Shown here: positions 1-10,046 of the stretch, piece by piece | Position numbering within the stretch: position 1 is the first letter of the stretch | Layout: every line of letters starts with the position of its first letter | From: Ignelater luminosus | Lineage: Eukaryota > Arthropoda > Insecta > Coleoptera > Elateridae | Direction: 5' to 3' | Length of the DNA: 64,000 nt | Assembly (NCBI GenBank): GCA_011009095.1 | Contig: VTPC01090038.1 | Coordinates: forward strand, 124,001 to 188,000 | Notes under the pieces: model-generated | The model's input: the letters and a program-made list of their open reading frames with translations, nothing else | The model's database searches: none | Told to the model about the DNA's origin: nothing | Made by a program: the position numbers and the translations under genes

Positions 1-430
1 AAAACGGTTGTTCAAGTAACATTAGGGGAAAGCATTGACCGCATGTATCTGGGATAACTTGAATTTTACAACCTCATGTAGTAGAATATACCTCGGACAC
101 ATTGAAAGTTATTGTCTTTTAATAACTTTCGACAACTTTTGTTGTAAAACTCAAATATTATTTTATACTAATTGGCCAATGGTGCGTAAAAAGTCAGTGA
201 GCTTAGATTACTTTTCATCTTTTCTTGCGGTTTTAGTGTATGTAATAGCCATGAATATACGTCAAGTATAGAAGACAAAAATGTTATTTTGCATTTTTTT
301 GTTTCTACTTCTGTGCGTTCTCATCTTTTCAACAAATCTTATTGAAATAAACCTAGATGCAACCCTGGACATTCTTACCTCTAGAACCAATTAGACCCAG
401 TGTTGTATTGTTAAATTATGTCTTGGCTAT
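1..430. other. AT-rich DNA, nothing recognised
   Basis: Short open frames here look random and resemble no family I know. No repeat structure, RNA gene or splice-bounded exon can be supported. The stretch ends at the left target-site copy of the hAT element that follows. Confidence 0.6.
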
Positions 431-781
431 ACTGCTGACGTGGCCGGTGTAACCGGTAGGGCGACCGGGCAGCCGCCCAAGGCCAGTCAAATTTTTGGGA
501 CAGCCAAAATTCAAAACCAGCAAAAAATCTTAATAATAAAATAATATTACATTGATTAAAAATATAAATGAAAATTATAAAAAACTGTACACTAAAGATA
601 AGCTATACGGTATAATAATTTATGGAAATTGATTACCAGCAACCAATAACCGTTGAATTTATTTGTTGAGCGCACTTTTCTCTCCTTTTAAGTAGGTATA
701 ACTGGTATAACTGTGGAATTATTAGAAGCATCGTAAACTAACATCCTGTAGTGAATTCTTTCTTTTATCCTAACATAAATG

Positions 782-870
782 CAGTGATGTATCTAGGGCG
801 TGAAACAGGCACGTGCCCTGAGCGCCAATGGGAAGGGGAGCCATTTGGTGCCACTTGATATGTAGCACCC
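782..870 (+). mobile_element. Second hAT-like 5' terminus, nested
   Basis: The sequence starts CAGTGATGTATCTAGGGCGT and continues with GCACGTGCCCTGAGCGCC. This closely resembles the GC-rich 5' ends of insect hAT elements (CAGTGGCGTAGCTAGGG followed by runs ending in GCGCC). It lies inside the larger hAT element. The 8 bases before it, CATAAATG, have no copy next to a matching right end in this window, so the partner end is lost or this is an internal terminal-like block. The transposase pieces downstream may belong to this copy rather than to the outer one. Confidence 0.45.
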
Positions 871-898
871 GTCTCTAACTTGCGCGTAAAAATTCGTA

Positions 899-1826
899 AA
901 GCTAAGTACTTGTACTCTCATGTTCGATTTGACTCCTGATCAGGCACATGGTGAGCAAGTTTCAGAAATAATAAGATATGTGGAAGTCGATTTTGGAAAA
1001 AGAAACAGTTCGTATTACAGAAGAACCATTTGGCAGTGTTTGTGAACTGTGATAACCATTCACTCAACTTGATTGGTGTACACGCAGCCAAACGGAACGC
1101 AATAATGGTAACATTTTGTGGAACGATTCAAGCTCTCTACGTATTTTTTTCCTCGTCAACTCATCGCTGGGAAAAACTCAAAAATGCTGTGCCTACAGTT
1201 CTTAAGTCGGAGTCTATAACAAGATGGAGTGCAAGAGTAGAAGCTGTGAAGCTCACAAATAACAGCTAACAGCTAAACAGGAAATTGAAAGAGTCCTGAA
1301 GGGAACAATTGACCGTCTTCCTACGGAAATGGCTGATAGGTTCACTCGTTTGCATGAAACGGACGAGAAGTTTGGGTTTCTACTTGATGTTGACGAATTG
1401 TCTCACAGCAGTGACAGTGATGTCTTAAAACTAAAATGCGAAAATTTGGGAAATTTTTACAACTGAGATGTTGATGGTCAACAACTATACAAGGACATTT
1501 TGGACTTCAGAAACCGGGCCAGCATTAAAATATCAAAACCTAAAGAAGTTCTGCAATTTATTGTGCAATATGGAGATGAGAACGTATTTCCAAATCTACG
1601 TATAGCGATCTAAGTAAGGTTAACAATTGCAGTATCCATTGCTAGCTGTGAGAGATCTTTCGGCAAATTAAAATTAATTTTAAATTATTTGAGAGCCTCC
1701 ATGTGTCAAAATCGATTATGCGATCTTGCTATACTGAGTATTGAAAGGGAAGAAGCTGCGAAGACTGATTTCGACTTCGTTATTGATACATTTGCATCAA
1801 TGAAGACAAGGAAGGTACAGATTTAA
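899..1826 (+). pseudogene. hAT transposase remnant (ZMYM1-like), broken
   Basis: The remnant spans three reading frames. At about 902-985 it encodes AKYLYSH then, shifted, MFDLTPDQAHGEQVSEIIRY, matching the conserved start of the catalytic domain where the Asp of the D-x-TPD motif lies. At about 1045-1265 it encodes FVNCDNHSLNLIGVHAAKR, then FFSSSTHRWEKLK and TRWSARVEAVK, the Cys/His-containing block with its conserved RW. At 1620-1826 it encodes the C-terminal dimerisation domain, with SIASCERSFGKLKLILNYLR and LAILSIEREEA. Compared with ZMYM1-like hAT transposases, the N-terminal zinc finger and part of the catalytic core are missing. Several stops and frameshifts interrupt the rest, for example TAA at 1267. 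No functional product is expected. The family assignment is secure; which element copy it belongs to is not. Confidence 0.85.
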
Positions 1827-2172
1827 TAAGCTCCTTCTGGATGATTCATTTGGATTTTTCTTGACAGCGACACACGGAGTGCGTAACTCGGGAGGACATG
1901 CAATTAAAAGGATCTGATAAGTGTGTCCAAAATTCGAGGTTCACCATTGGGATCTCGTAAAGGGTGAGAAATACGAAGTCGGTTAAATAAGATAAAAGTT
2001 GCCGAGTCGAAGTTTACTGGTGTTCTTGTTTTCTTTTAAAAATGCATAGTCTACTAGACAGCAATTCGAGTTATAGCCTAGCAGACAAAATGGTAAGATC
2101 TAGATCTATTAGAATCTATGGTAACCGAATAAATTTTGCACAGGGGCGGCCAAAACCCTAGCGCCGGCCCTG

Positions 2173-2301
2173 ACTCCTGATCGGAAGCAGCGGGGATTCC
2201 TTGAACTTCTCAATGAAACATCAGGAAGTCTCTTTCGAGGAGGAATGCTGGTGTCTGGAATGGTATCTTTAAACATGGGCAAAACAAAAAGAAAAGATTG
2301 A
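2173..2301 (+). other. Short open frame of unknown origin beside the hAT end
   Basis: From the right edge of the hAT element an open frame of 42 codons runs to TGA at 2299-2301. It reads TPDRKQRGFLELL, continues through FRGGMLVSGMVSLNMG, and ends in KTKRKD. Its base composition is clearly GC-richer than the surroundings, and the predicted peptide has ordinary amino acid balance, so it looks more coding-like than random. A poly-A-signal-like AATAAA follows within 50 bp. I do not recognise the family. It could be a last exon or pseudogene scrap. The RKQR-G motif would also fit a fossil insect retrovirus-like envelope cleavage site, but one motif is weak evidence. Confidence 0.25.
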
Positions 2302-2350
2302 TGCATAAACGATTTTATTTAGGAAAAAAAATAAAACAACGAAATAAACT

Positions 2351-2390
2351 AATAACCGACAGATAACATTAATAACCGACAGATAACATT
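2351..2390. repeat. Two-copy 20-bp tandem repeat
   Basis: The unit AATAACCGACAGATAACATT occurs twice back to back without a mismatch. Confidence 0.9.
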
Positions 2391-2629
2391 AATAAATCGT
2401 ACTACTTGTCGGAAGTTTAAAGATTAAAAATAAGTAAGCTCAATTTTTCGTTTGAACTTCGAAATAATTCTTCCTGGAAGAGGTCTCGACATTTTACGGA
2501 GTTTTACGGATTTTTTAGTGTTGCATTTGCACATGTTTATTTCTACAGCTTTTTACCCTTTGAAATGTAAATAAGAAAATTTTCAAAACTGAGTAAAGGA
2601 AGCCTAACCAGACAGGTGACTTTCGGTTT
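2391..2629. other. AT-rich DNA, nothing recognised
   Basis: No coding, RNA or repeat signal could be supported in this spacer between the tandem repeat and the GACGTCC-rich block. Confidence 0.5.
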
Positions 2630-2990
2630 ATATTCCATACAGTACCAGACGTCCAGTTTTCGTCCAAATTTAGTCCGGACTTCCATGGTCGTAAATTGGA
2701 CATTCACCGGACCTTTGTTTTTAGACGTTCATCGGTCGACCGTTAATAGACGTTCATTGGACATCCTATTTTGGCCCATATTTAATCCTAATACTTTTGT
2801 GTATAAGTCCATTGGACGTTTGTATTTGGATATCCATGTACAAACTATTCCAAATTACTTCCAGTAACGGATGTCTGTTAAATACACAAAGTTGTCATAT
2901 GGACGTCCACTGGACATCCGTCAAGAATTAGACGTCCGGTGGATGTCCGTTGTCGGTGTGGACATCTGATGCACGTCCGTTCGTGTGCTA
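2630..2990. repeat. GGACGTCC/GGACATCC word cluster, repeat-derived
   Basis: About 360 bp is crowded with variants of a short palindrome-like word: GACGTCC, GGACATCC, GGACGTTT, GACGTTCAT and GGATGTCCG, often in head-to-head pairs such as GGACGTCCACTGGACATCC. Copies are irregularly spaced, densest at 2900-2990, and seen on both strands because the core is self-complementary. I believe similar GACGTCC-rich dispersed repeats occur in insect genomes, but I cannot name the family. The short open frames across it are by-products of the repeat. Confidence 0.7.
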
Positions 2991-4999
2991 TTTGAAATAC
3001 TGTTCTCGGAAAGATAAATAAAGCCTGGTATCTCTAGAAGTAACCAAAGACATAGACGAAAAACGATCGTTCAATGAGATATTACTAAAATTAAAGTTTA
3101 TTGCAGTTACATAATGAAAGAAGTAGTTTCGAGCATAGCGAATGGGCTTAAAGTCATAAAAATCTTCACTTTTACAAAAATAAAATTAGTGATATTAAGA
3201 AGCGTTAAATGATTTTTAATAATGAAAAAATGAAGTTACGTAATAGTTGTAACAAGATCCATCAAGCTGAAAAAGACCCTTCATATTCGATTTTTCATAG
3301 CTTTCTTCTAACTGTGCTCATCATGTCTTGGACAACATGCACATCTATGTTTTTTAATAATCTTCGTATTCTGATCTTCAGTCATTGAATTGATCAACCA
3401 CCTATCCGTTGTTGTACACTAATCTATGTATACCATATTGATCAAAAATTCTCAGTTTGGTTCGTTGGTGGAGTTGATACCGTTGTCGTTCAGGGAAATT
3501 CTTTTCTTAGTTTTTTGGGTGGTTTTCTGCACCTTTTGGGAATTCCTTCAAATTCTTTTATATCTAAAAATGTTATAGGTTGTGATATTTTGAACTACCT
3601 TGGGAAACCCCGTATTTACTGGTCAGCTTGATTTGAGGAGCCTCAATTTTGTATTTAGCACTTCTTCCGACTTTTAATTTGCTTCTGCGAATGTAGAATT
3701 AGAAGCCTACCAGTCTTTGGAAGTTCCTTAGTTGGGAAACCCAGTTTCCATCCTTTTATATTTTGGTAACTTGTTGCATCCAGCACAATTTCGCTTTTAA
3801 AGTGACGAACGACTTCAGATTTTTTCTTTTATCTAAGCAAATCAAGCGTGTTTACGTACGCGCCGGGTTTTGTGCATATTAACAGAGAATATTCGCTTCT
3901 TCAATCCGTCAAATTGGCAAAGGCTCTTATTTTTGTACCAGCCTATTATACCAACAATAATTCTCATTACTTTAAATTCATCCGCTACGTTCGTGTACCT
4001 GCATATTTTCTGAATTCGAATTTACATATACGCTTTTTAAATTTTTTTAATCTATACTATCTTTCACAACTGATCTCATTTATCAGTATCACGAATGATA
4101 AAAACTCACAGCCTGCATCTTTTTATGTTGACACTGACAAAGTGCAAGGTTATATCACTTGATGGGCTTTGTAACTAATTAACTATAATTTGAGCAATAT
4201 CAATCAGGGATAGTTTTGAGAAGAAAAGAAAATCCTGATACAAGTATTATCCGTTTCTATTGCAAAGGAACTAGAACAAAAATCTCACGTAGGAATAGTT
4301 GAAAATTAATCTTAAACATTGTAGGCTATAGCGGTCAGAGGGTTAGAGTTATAGTAACAACACTGCCAATATGCTCAATAAACGTAAACTGGTACAATCC
4401 AAAATTAAACAACACGTATGATCACTGATAAACTTTTTTATTTTCACACTTACACTAGCTAACATATATTATTATAGAAATGCTCTTCTCCCTGTCTCTG
4501 CCACGAATACAACCGTACAGACTTTCAAAACAATGGAAACCTTGGTAAAAAACAAGAAGTTCCAAATTCTGTAGCTAACAAGATGACCATCTGAGAAAAA
4601 CACCGTATAGAGGCAATACCGTTTTAGAAATTCTGGGTTTTTTTAATACTAGTTGCATAATTATAACATTTAAATGTCTGAGCCATATTCAAATTAAACT
4701 CACTTACATGGGCAACTTAATTTGTCTTCGGGTGGAACTGACATGGAGCAAATTCAACAAGGATCGGAATGGTCGAAAGCCATCTCAAGCTGAGCCGTTC
4801 TCCTCCGTCAGAAGCTTTTCCATCCAGATAAAAACAGAAAATGACCGAAAATCACCATAATGGAGAACAGGTTGGCCGATTTTGGTTAATTTTTAAACCC
4901 GTATCTTTTAAGATCATGAAGATCACAACAGATAACTAAAAACTATGCAGTTTGTACTTGAGGGTAGAATTTAGGATCAGTGAGTAGAGATGCTATACT
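2991..4999. other. AT-rich DNA without a recognised gene
   Basis: The longest open frame is 104 codons (3848-4162, plus). It encodes an aromatic-rich peptide rich in Tyr, Phe and Ile with no motif I recognise, as expected by chance in AT-rich DNA. A slightly GC-richer patch at 4720-4870 has no open frame or terminal repeat that I can identify. Confidence 0.5.
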
Positions 5000-5280
5000 T
5001 GGGATCTTGTAAGTAACCTACAAATGAAATGACAGTACGGGTTCATAGGTCTTCATCGGGAGATTCGTGGTGTGGAGGTTATGTATATGAAGACGGCTTA
5101 TGTACAGAGCCACTAAAACAATCTTCCCATAGTTTGTTTCAGTCGATCACTTTTTGGATGGCGGCGAGACATGGGGACATGTTCAATTGCAGGAACAAAA
5201 ATATGTGGAAGTATGTCCAGTTGGACAGCAGCCCTAAAAGTTCAAAATATTTTGTCAATAAAGAATAATTATGCCTAATA
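5000..5280 (+). other. GC-richer patch with a 79-codon open frame, unidentified
   Basis: The open frame at 5029-5268 encodes a peptide beginning MTVRVHRSSSGDSWCGGYVY and ending near FVNKE. It has several Trp and Cys residues, and its composition is less random-looking than its neighbours. I recognise no domain, and there are no clear splice sites or partner exons. It could be a diverged transposon scrap or chance. Confidence 0.2.
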
Positions 5281-6999
5281 TTGAGTTATATGCAGGATGT
5301 ATTCAGTTAAGGCAATTTTTATTGAATTTAAAGAAGTAAAACTTATGCTAAACAATTGGAATAAGTGAAAAGTTTAGATTTTAAGGGCAGTAATTTGAAA
5401 CAAAGTGTTGGGGCCTGAATAGGTAGTTTAATATAGAACAAGACAATTACTTAATAATATTGTTGTAGATAGTTTTTCAACTCATTCCAGAATGTAATAT
5501 TAAACTTATAGAGACGATAAAGTATATCTAAATAAAAAGAAGCGAACCCCATAAATGCTATAATAGATTAAAGCATGTACATAGATTTATACTACTGTTG
5601 TAAACACAAAATTAGTTGTTATTTATAACCCTATAATATTAGTTTAGGAACAGACGTAAGGAAAAGTGATCATAAATGAGAAGCGAGGCGTTCAACGTGA
5701 TCACGAGATTGCCGCAAATAATTCCGAAATAAAAAACTCCACGTAACGCGTGTTTGATACCAAAGAGGGTGGAAGTGTAAAAATAGTTCATTAATGAGTC
5801 GAAAGAACAGTGTGTCTTCACGTTCATTATTTTAGTTAGTGTAATTTTGGTACTTATGGTTATGAGGTTATAAAAATTATAGAACGATGCAAAGTGTTAT
5901 CGAACCGATTGAAACTTTTATAATACCTACTTACATAAATAATTTGGTTGGAGGATACAGAGGTATTTAGTTTATTGTTTACATTAGATTGCAGTTGAAT
6001 AGAAGAGAAGAATATTAAATAATGTCGTTGGTCCTTATTAGATACCGTGAATTTAAAACGAATTCGGCCCACTCTGTACAGGACACATTCAGAAATTTGC
6101 AAATCTACATCTTGTCTTATTTATGTAGCTGTCAAATAAAGTCACAAGTGTAAATTATTCTTTTAACATGAACAATCTTTCAAATTAATTTAATAATACT
6201 TTATTTCATACATCATATTTAAGGTTAAACTATTCCATTTGAATTTTAAACTTGCAGTTATGCTAAAATTTTATTACATCAGTTTATACTAAAATCTTTG
6301 CAAAATTATTTGAACATTGCCATACATCATCCATAAAGTTTGAATGTATCGAACATTTCTGGTCATTAAGCTTGACTAATTCAATCCCATGTTCCACAAA
6401 TTTACACGTTGTGAAGTGTTGTGTGCCTAAATATACATCATGAAATTATTTAATAAAGAATTTGTATTTGTCTTTACCATGTACACACGTAGTTATTTTG
6501 AGTTACTTTCTTGCTTTCGGAATGTATTTAAAGTGATCAAAAAATAATTAAGGATATTGTTTTAAAAGTACCATTTGGAGGCCAAAAATAATTTCTTATT
6601 GTTTTTTGTTTTCTGTTTTCATTTCCGTTCTCCGATTATTTTATGGCTGTGTGATTTCTTTAAAGGGTAGATGTTTTGATTTTTGCGTAGTTAAGTTGCA
6701 AGTTGAAAACTATTGTGTGTAGTGCATAGTATACAGTAGCAACCCTTAGTCAGAGCACAATAACCATACAGTGGTAAATTGGCATAACACATGGGGTGCA
6801 GCAGATGTTACGTTTCAGAAACACTTTGTCCCTTGATATGCATAAATGTGTATTTCAAGGAGGTTATTTTGTATTCTAATATTACATTGTAGTTCTGTGC
6901 TGTATGTAAATGTGACGTGCGCATATAGGATTTCTGATTTGTTTTACTGTTTCTATGACGTGATTTTATTGAAATACTGTTTCCATTTGTGATCTTTAT
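5281..6999. other. AT-rich DNA, nothing recognised
   Basis: Short open frames of 60-80 codons on the minus strand carry no recognisable motif. No terminal repeats, RNA gene or tandem array was seen. Confidence 0.5.
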
Positions 7000-7249
7000 A
7001 TGCACCTTAGACCTGCTCTATGCGAGTTCATATTTGGAGAAGAAATTATCATAAACCCCTCTCGGGTAGTGCATAACATAAACTTTCCACCAAAGAGAAC
7101 TAACTGTTGGTTCACATTCTTGTACCTAATTATATTTAACAGAGATGCATTTATTAAATTCGAAACAGTTAACTCCCATTTAACCTTTGTTCTTTGTAAA
7201 GCGGCCGTATTACAGAAAACAATAGCTTGTAAAAAGAGGTAACAAATTA

Positions 7250-7900
7250 GCTGCAATCGGCAAGCTTATAGCAACTCATAACGGAAATGTGCCGCAGACT
7301 TCCCATTAAGAGGATCAATCAATAAGAACCTCTACTTGGTTTGCGTGAGAATCTCCGCTCGCCGTTCACATCCTTATTTCGTCGAAATTGTAGGTAATTA
7401 CAGATATTTAATAATGAGGCTAAAGCCAATTGAATTAATGACACGGTTGGTTACACTGTCCTATTTGGTATCTAATGATTATGGATGCTTGTAAGTTAAT
7501 TTATCTTTGTACCTGTAATGCTATTGGTAAAATTAAATTATTTATACGCTAACAATCGATATTAATTAGATTAACCTAACAATTGTGTGGTAAAACTTTC
7601 ATGACGGTGTGTTTAATTTATTTATTTTCGGCTGGCACAGACGGTTTCTTTCTGGAGAAGATAAAAGTTTTCTTGTAAAACGTTCTACGGTTTGTACGAA
7701 ATTCTAGAGGGCCCATTAAAACAATTAAGTGTAGGTACTAGTACTAAATGGATTATTACCTTCGGAGATCATAAATTGCCCGAACTGCCCCTTAACCTCT
7801 TGCCTTAATTATGTAAAGCGAGCATCTTCCTCGTGGCAAGAATGTAACGACCCTTCGATTAGCTAAGTCGCAACTTTCAAGGCCCATTTTAACTTAAACT
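7250..7900. promoter_or_regulatory. Complex-sequence block, possible cis-regulatory element
   Basis: This block is less AT-biased than its surroundings, with few homopolymers and many distinct words. Homeodomain-like TAATTA and AATTAA cores are scattered through it, for instance near 7398 and 7432. No frame stays open and no repeat ends are visible. Conserved non-coding elements of insects often look like this, but composition alone cannot prove function. Confidence 0.2.
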
Positions 7901-8046
7901 TTGATAAATTTTAATTCGATTTAAAAGAAACTTTGTGCGTTTTAGTTACAGAAAAAGAATTTAAAAAAGCGAATTTAAAAAACTTCACACGCAATATCTA
8001 ATACAATGCGGTGGTATAAACTTCTGCATCTATCACGACAAGTCAT

Positions 8047-8172
8047 GAAACGAGAGAAAGCGTGAGTGGAGACAAATTGAATCACATGAAGTTTGCGGAC
8101 GAAACCTTGCTAATTGTGGACAACCTCAACTAGGTAGTGATTGAAATAGGTGTGAAAGCGAAAAATATTTAA
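8047..8172 (+). pseudogene. LINE reverse-transcriptase scrap, RTE-like
   Basis: The plus frame at 8047-8130 reads SVSGDKLNHMKFADETLLIV then DNLN and a stop. This matches the reverse-transcriptase palm region of non-LTR retrotransposons, typically GEKLNHLRFADDTVLIA; the catalytic FADD is changed to FADE. About 15 further residues after the stop still resemble the following helix. Nothing convincing continues on either side, so this is a small, inactive fragment. The RTE-like clade is my best guess from the LNHxRFADD pattern. Confidence 0.65.
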
Positions 8173-8920
8173 TTGCCAGTTGAATACACATGGCTTTTAC
8201 AAACTTATCCAGAAGGAGAAAATGTAGAAAAAGTAAAATACTGCATTACTAACAGATATAGTAGAGCTAAATGGTAGAAAGGAAAATAAAATTGAGTTTT
8301 AAAGTTGAGAAAAACCGGGTTTTGAAGTAAAAAAAGTTGAAAGTTAGAAATCATGTTATAGTAACAAATGCTTCATTCAAGGTCGAATGGTTAGTAAGAA
8401 ACCGATGTGCGAGCTACCACAAATTAAATTTTAATTTTCCATAAACCGAGTAATATTTCTATGGACTAATTTATACATCAAGTCAGGTGCAAGAAGTGAC
8501 GAAAATATTAATTACACTTCCCAGTATCATATAGAAATGTGTTAATTGTCTAAACTATAGAACTTTTTAAAACTAATCTTTCCCTCTTCTCAAAACATTT
8601 TTTGGAAATGTAAGAAAGGACTCTCAAAATCTGAGTATTTAGTAGTTTTAGAATCGTTTTCATTTAAGTAAAACCTAGAAACTTACAGCGAGTGCTTTCA
8701 ACCTAAACTGAAAAAAAATGTTCAATCTTCACCGTATACTACAACCGCATGCAGACGAATTTATGGTTTTGTAACCATCATGAAGTACCCGCTCATAGTT
8801 AAGATAGCTTTCGCTTCGTAATACAAAAAGGGACAATTTAGAAAAGTCTGATTATACTTCTTAAGAAGGTATGAAGAACAAAACTAAGTTGCAAACAGAA
8901 GAGTTTTTTTTACTAATCCC
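8173..8920. other. AT-rich DNA, nothing recognised
   Basis: Some of this may be further eroded LINE sequence, since weak reverse-transcriptase-like words continue to about 8300. I could not align enough to annotate it. Confidence 0.4.
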
Positions 8921-9290
8921 CAGTGGCGGCCCGTTATAAGGCGCCAAGGAGCCATGGCACCACCACAAAGACATTTCCTTTTCCAATTTGAAAAAAATAA
9001 TTTATACTCTTAAAATTACCTCATTTAAAGTCTGACCTTTACCAGAGATTAAAAAATTTAAAATTGCTATTTTATAAATATAAATATACTGAACAAGTGA
9101 ACACCTCGCATACAAAATGATAAAAATAAAAGTTTGGTGCCAGTCAAAGTGTGGCTCCAATGTTTTTAAGCGGTTATAGACTTCAGCGGGGGCTGGCAAG
9201 TGAGAGAGAATGTTCGGAGTTAGCGAAATGGTTGAACCAAACTACAAGTGGCTCCTGCAATTACCATCGACACACGGTGCGGGTGCGTTG

Positions 9291-9346
9291 TATTAGTTAC
9301 GTTACGCCCGTTTTGAAACTTGACGTGAAGTGTGAATGTATAATAT
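9291..9346 (+). repeat. Left copy of a diverged direct repeat flanking the LINE fragment
   Basis: This copy shares CCGTTTTGAAACTTGA and surrounding bases with 9752-9811, at roughly 80 percent identity over about 50 bp. The two copies bracket the antisense LINE fragment and so look like a long target-site duplication or a local duplication. Confidence 0.7.
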
Positions 9347-9451
9347 ATAAGAATTAAAAGTAAATCAGTAAAATATTGTACACATTAATAACAATTGGGC
9401 TACATTTTTTTTCAAAAATTGATTTGCATGTAGTTTTGTTGCTAACATATG

Positions 9452-9741
9452 TTATTCGATAATCTGTAGCCGTTTTAGTTTTGTACTGATGTATTTCATT
9501 ATTTTGTATAAAAATGCCATTAAATATGTCGGTGCTTTTTTCTTAATAACTTTATAAATAAGAATTAGAAGATTTTGAATAATTCTTCGTCGCACCGGTA
9601 TGAAATTCAAAGTATTAAGTAAGTGTTTAATTAGTGTATATCTATTAGACCTTGTAATGACACGCATTCCGCGATTTTGTAGCCTTTGCAGCCTCTGCAG
9701 CTGAGTCTCTCCCACCATAAAAAAAGACAGAGCTACAGTAA
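9452..9741 (-). pseudogene. LINE ORF2 C-terminal fragment, antisense inside the hAT element
   Basis: The minus-strand frame encodes LQRLQRLQNRGMRVITRSNR, then YTLIKHLLNTLNFIPVRRRI and a following YKVIKKKAPTYL. This is the conserved region after the reverse-transcriptase domain of Jockey/CR1-like LINEs, where families show LQKLQNRAMR and later RYTPI plus LNWLPVxxR. About 95 codons remain open, so damage is mostly truncation; the reverse-transcriptase core and the endonuclease are absent. It lies opposite in strand to the hAT coding piece and between two diverged direct repeats, which fits insertion of a 5'-truncated LINE into the hAT element. No poly-A tail is clear. Confidence 0.8.
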
Positions 9742-9751
9742 TCGAAAAACG

Positions 9752-9811
9752 GTTATTATTTACGCTACGTCCGTTTTGAAACTTGAGGTGAAGGGTAAAT
9801 GTGAAGTGCAA
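9752..9811 (+). repeat. Right copy of the diverged direct repeat flanking the LINE fragment
   Basis: Pairs with 9291-9346. The copies differ by scattered substitutions and a small indel before the shared ATAT end, so the duplication is not recent. Confidence 0.7.
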
Positions 9812-9815
9812 TATG

Positions 9816-10020
9816 AACGCAATACCTGAGCTTTTAAAAAAGTTTTTTTCTACCTATTCTTTGGAAGAAAAGTTCGAAATAAAAGAACTCGGAAGACCTC
9901 TGTCGGATTTAGATATTTCGAAAACACAGGGTGTCTCTACTTCGAAATCCAATCCTAAAGGACGAATCAGAAAATTTAGCAGAAATGTTTATTCTAAAAA
10001 AAAGATTGCAATGTTGTACT
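9816..10020 (+). pseudogene. hAT transposase N-terminal piece (ZMYM1-like)
   Basis: The plus frame encodes MNAIPELLKKFFSTYSLEEK, then ELGRPLSDLDISKT and RKFSRNVYSKKK. ZMYM1-like hAT transposases begin the same way, with a LGRPxPDLxIxQ motif followed by RxFNxxWYxKxxWL leading into the TTF-type zinc finger. Here the frame runs out in the C-rich tract and right terminus just after YSKKK, so the zinc finger, catalytic domain and dimerisation domain are missing. No function is expected beyond being a passenger in a non-autonomous element. Start codon placement is uncertain; the Met at 9816 fits the family best. Confidence 0.7.
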
Positions 10021-10035
10021 TAAAAATTTTTATAA

Positions 10036-10046
10036 CCCCCCCCCCC
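10036..10046. repeat. Poly-C tract
   Basis: An 11-base run of C near the right end of the hAT element, striking against the AT-rich background. Confidence 0.9.

Larger units (their letters stand above)
439..2172 (+). mobile_element. Degenerate hAT DNA transposon, ZMYM1-like group
   Basis: The left end reads CGTGGCCGGTGTAACCGG, close to the common hAT start CAGTGGCCGG with one base lost. The right end is a clear hAT terminus: CGCCGGCCCTG, which on the other strand begins CAGGGCCGGCGCTAGGG. The flanks are ACTGCTGA (431-438) and ACTCCTGA (2173-2180), an 8-bp target duplication with one mismatch, the size expected for hAT. The interior holds transposase pieces in the plus direction (about 899-1826). 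At 1734 bp with large coding gaps it is dead. A second hAT-like terminus at 782 means the interior may be composite. I infer an old insertion from the mismatch in the duplication and the broken coding sequence. Confidence 0.75.

Noticed and set aside
931-2182. The 11-base match GACTCCTGATC at 931-941 and 2172-2182, as a target duplication for an element between them.
   Set aside because: The left copy lies inside the conserved DLTPD transposase motif and is not followed by a hAT-type end. The pair 431-438 and 2173-2180 next to real hAT ends explains the data better.
2530-2870. Frames at 2515-2703 (minus) and 2616-2867 (plus) as genes.
   Set aside because: They run through the GGACGTCC word cluster and encode only its repeated words.
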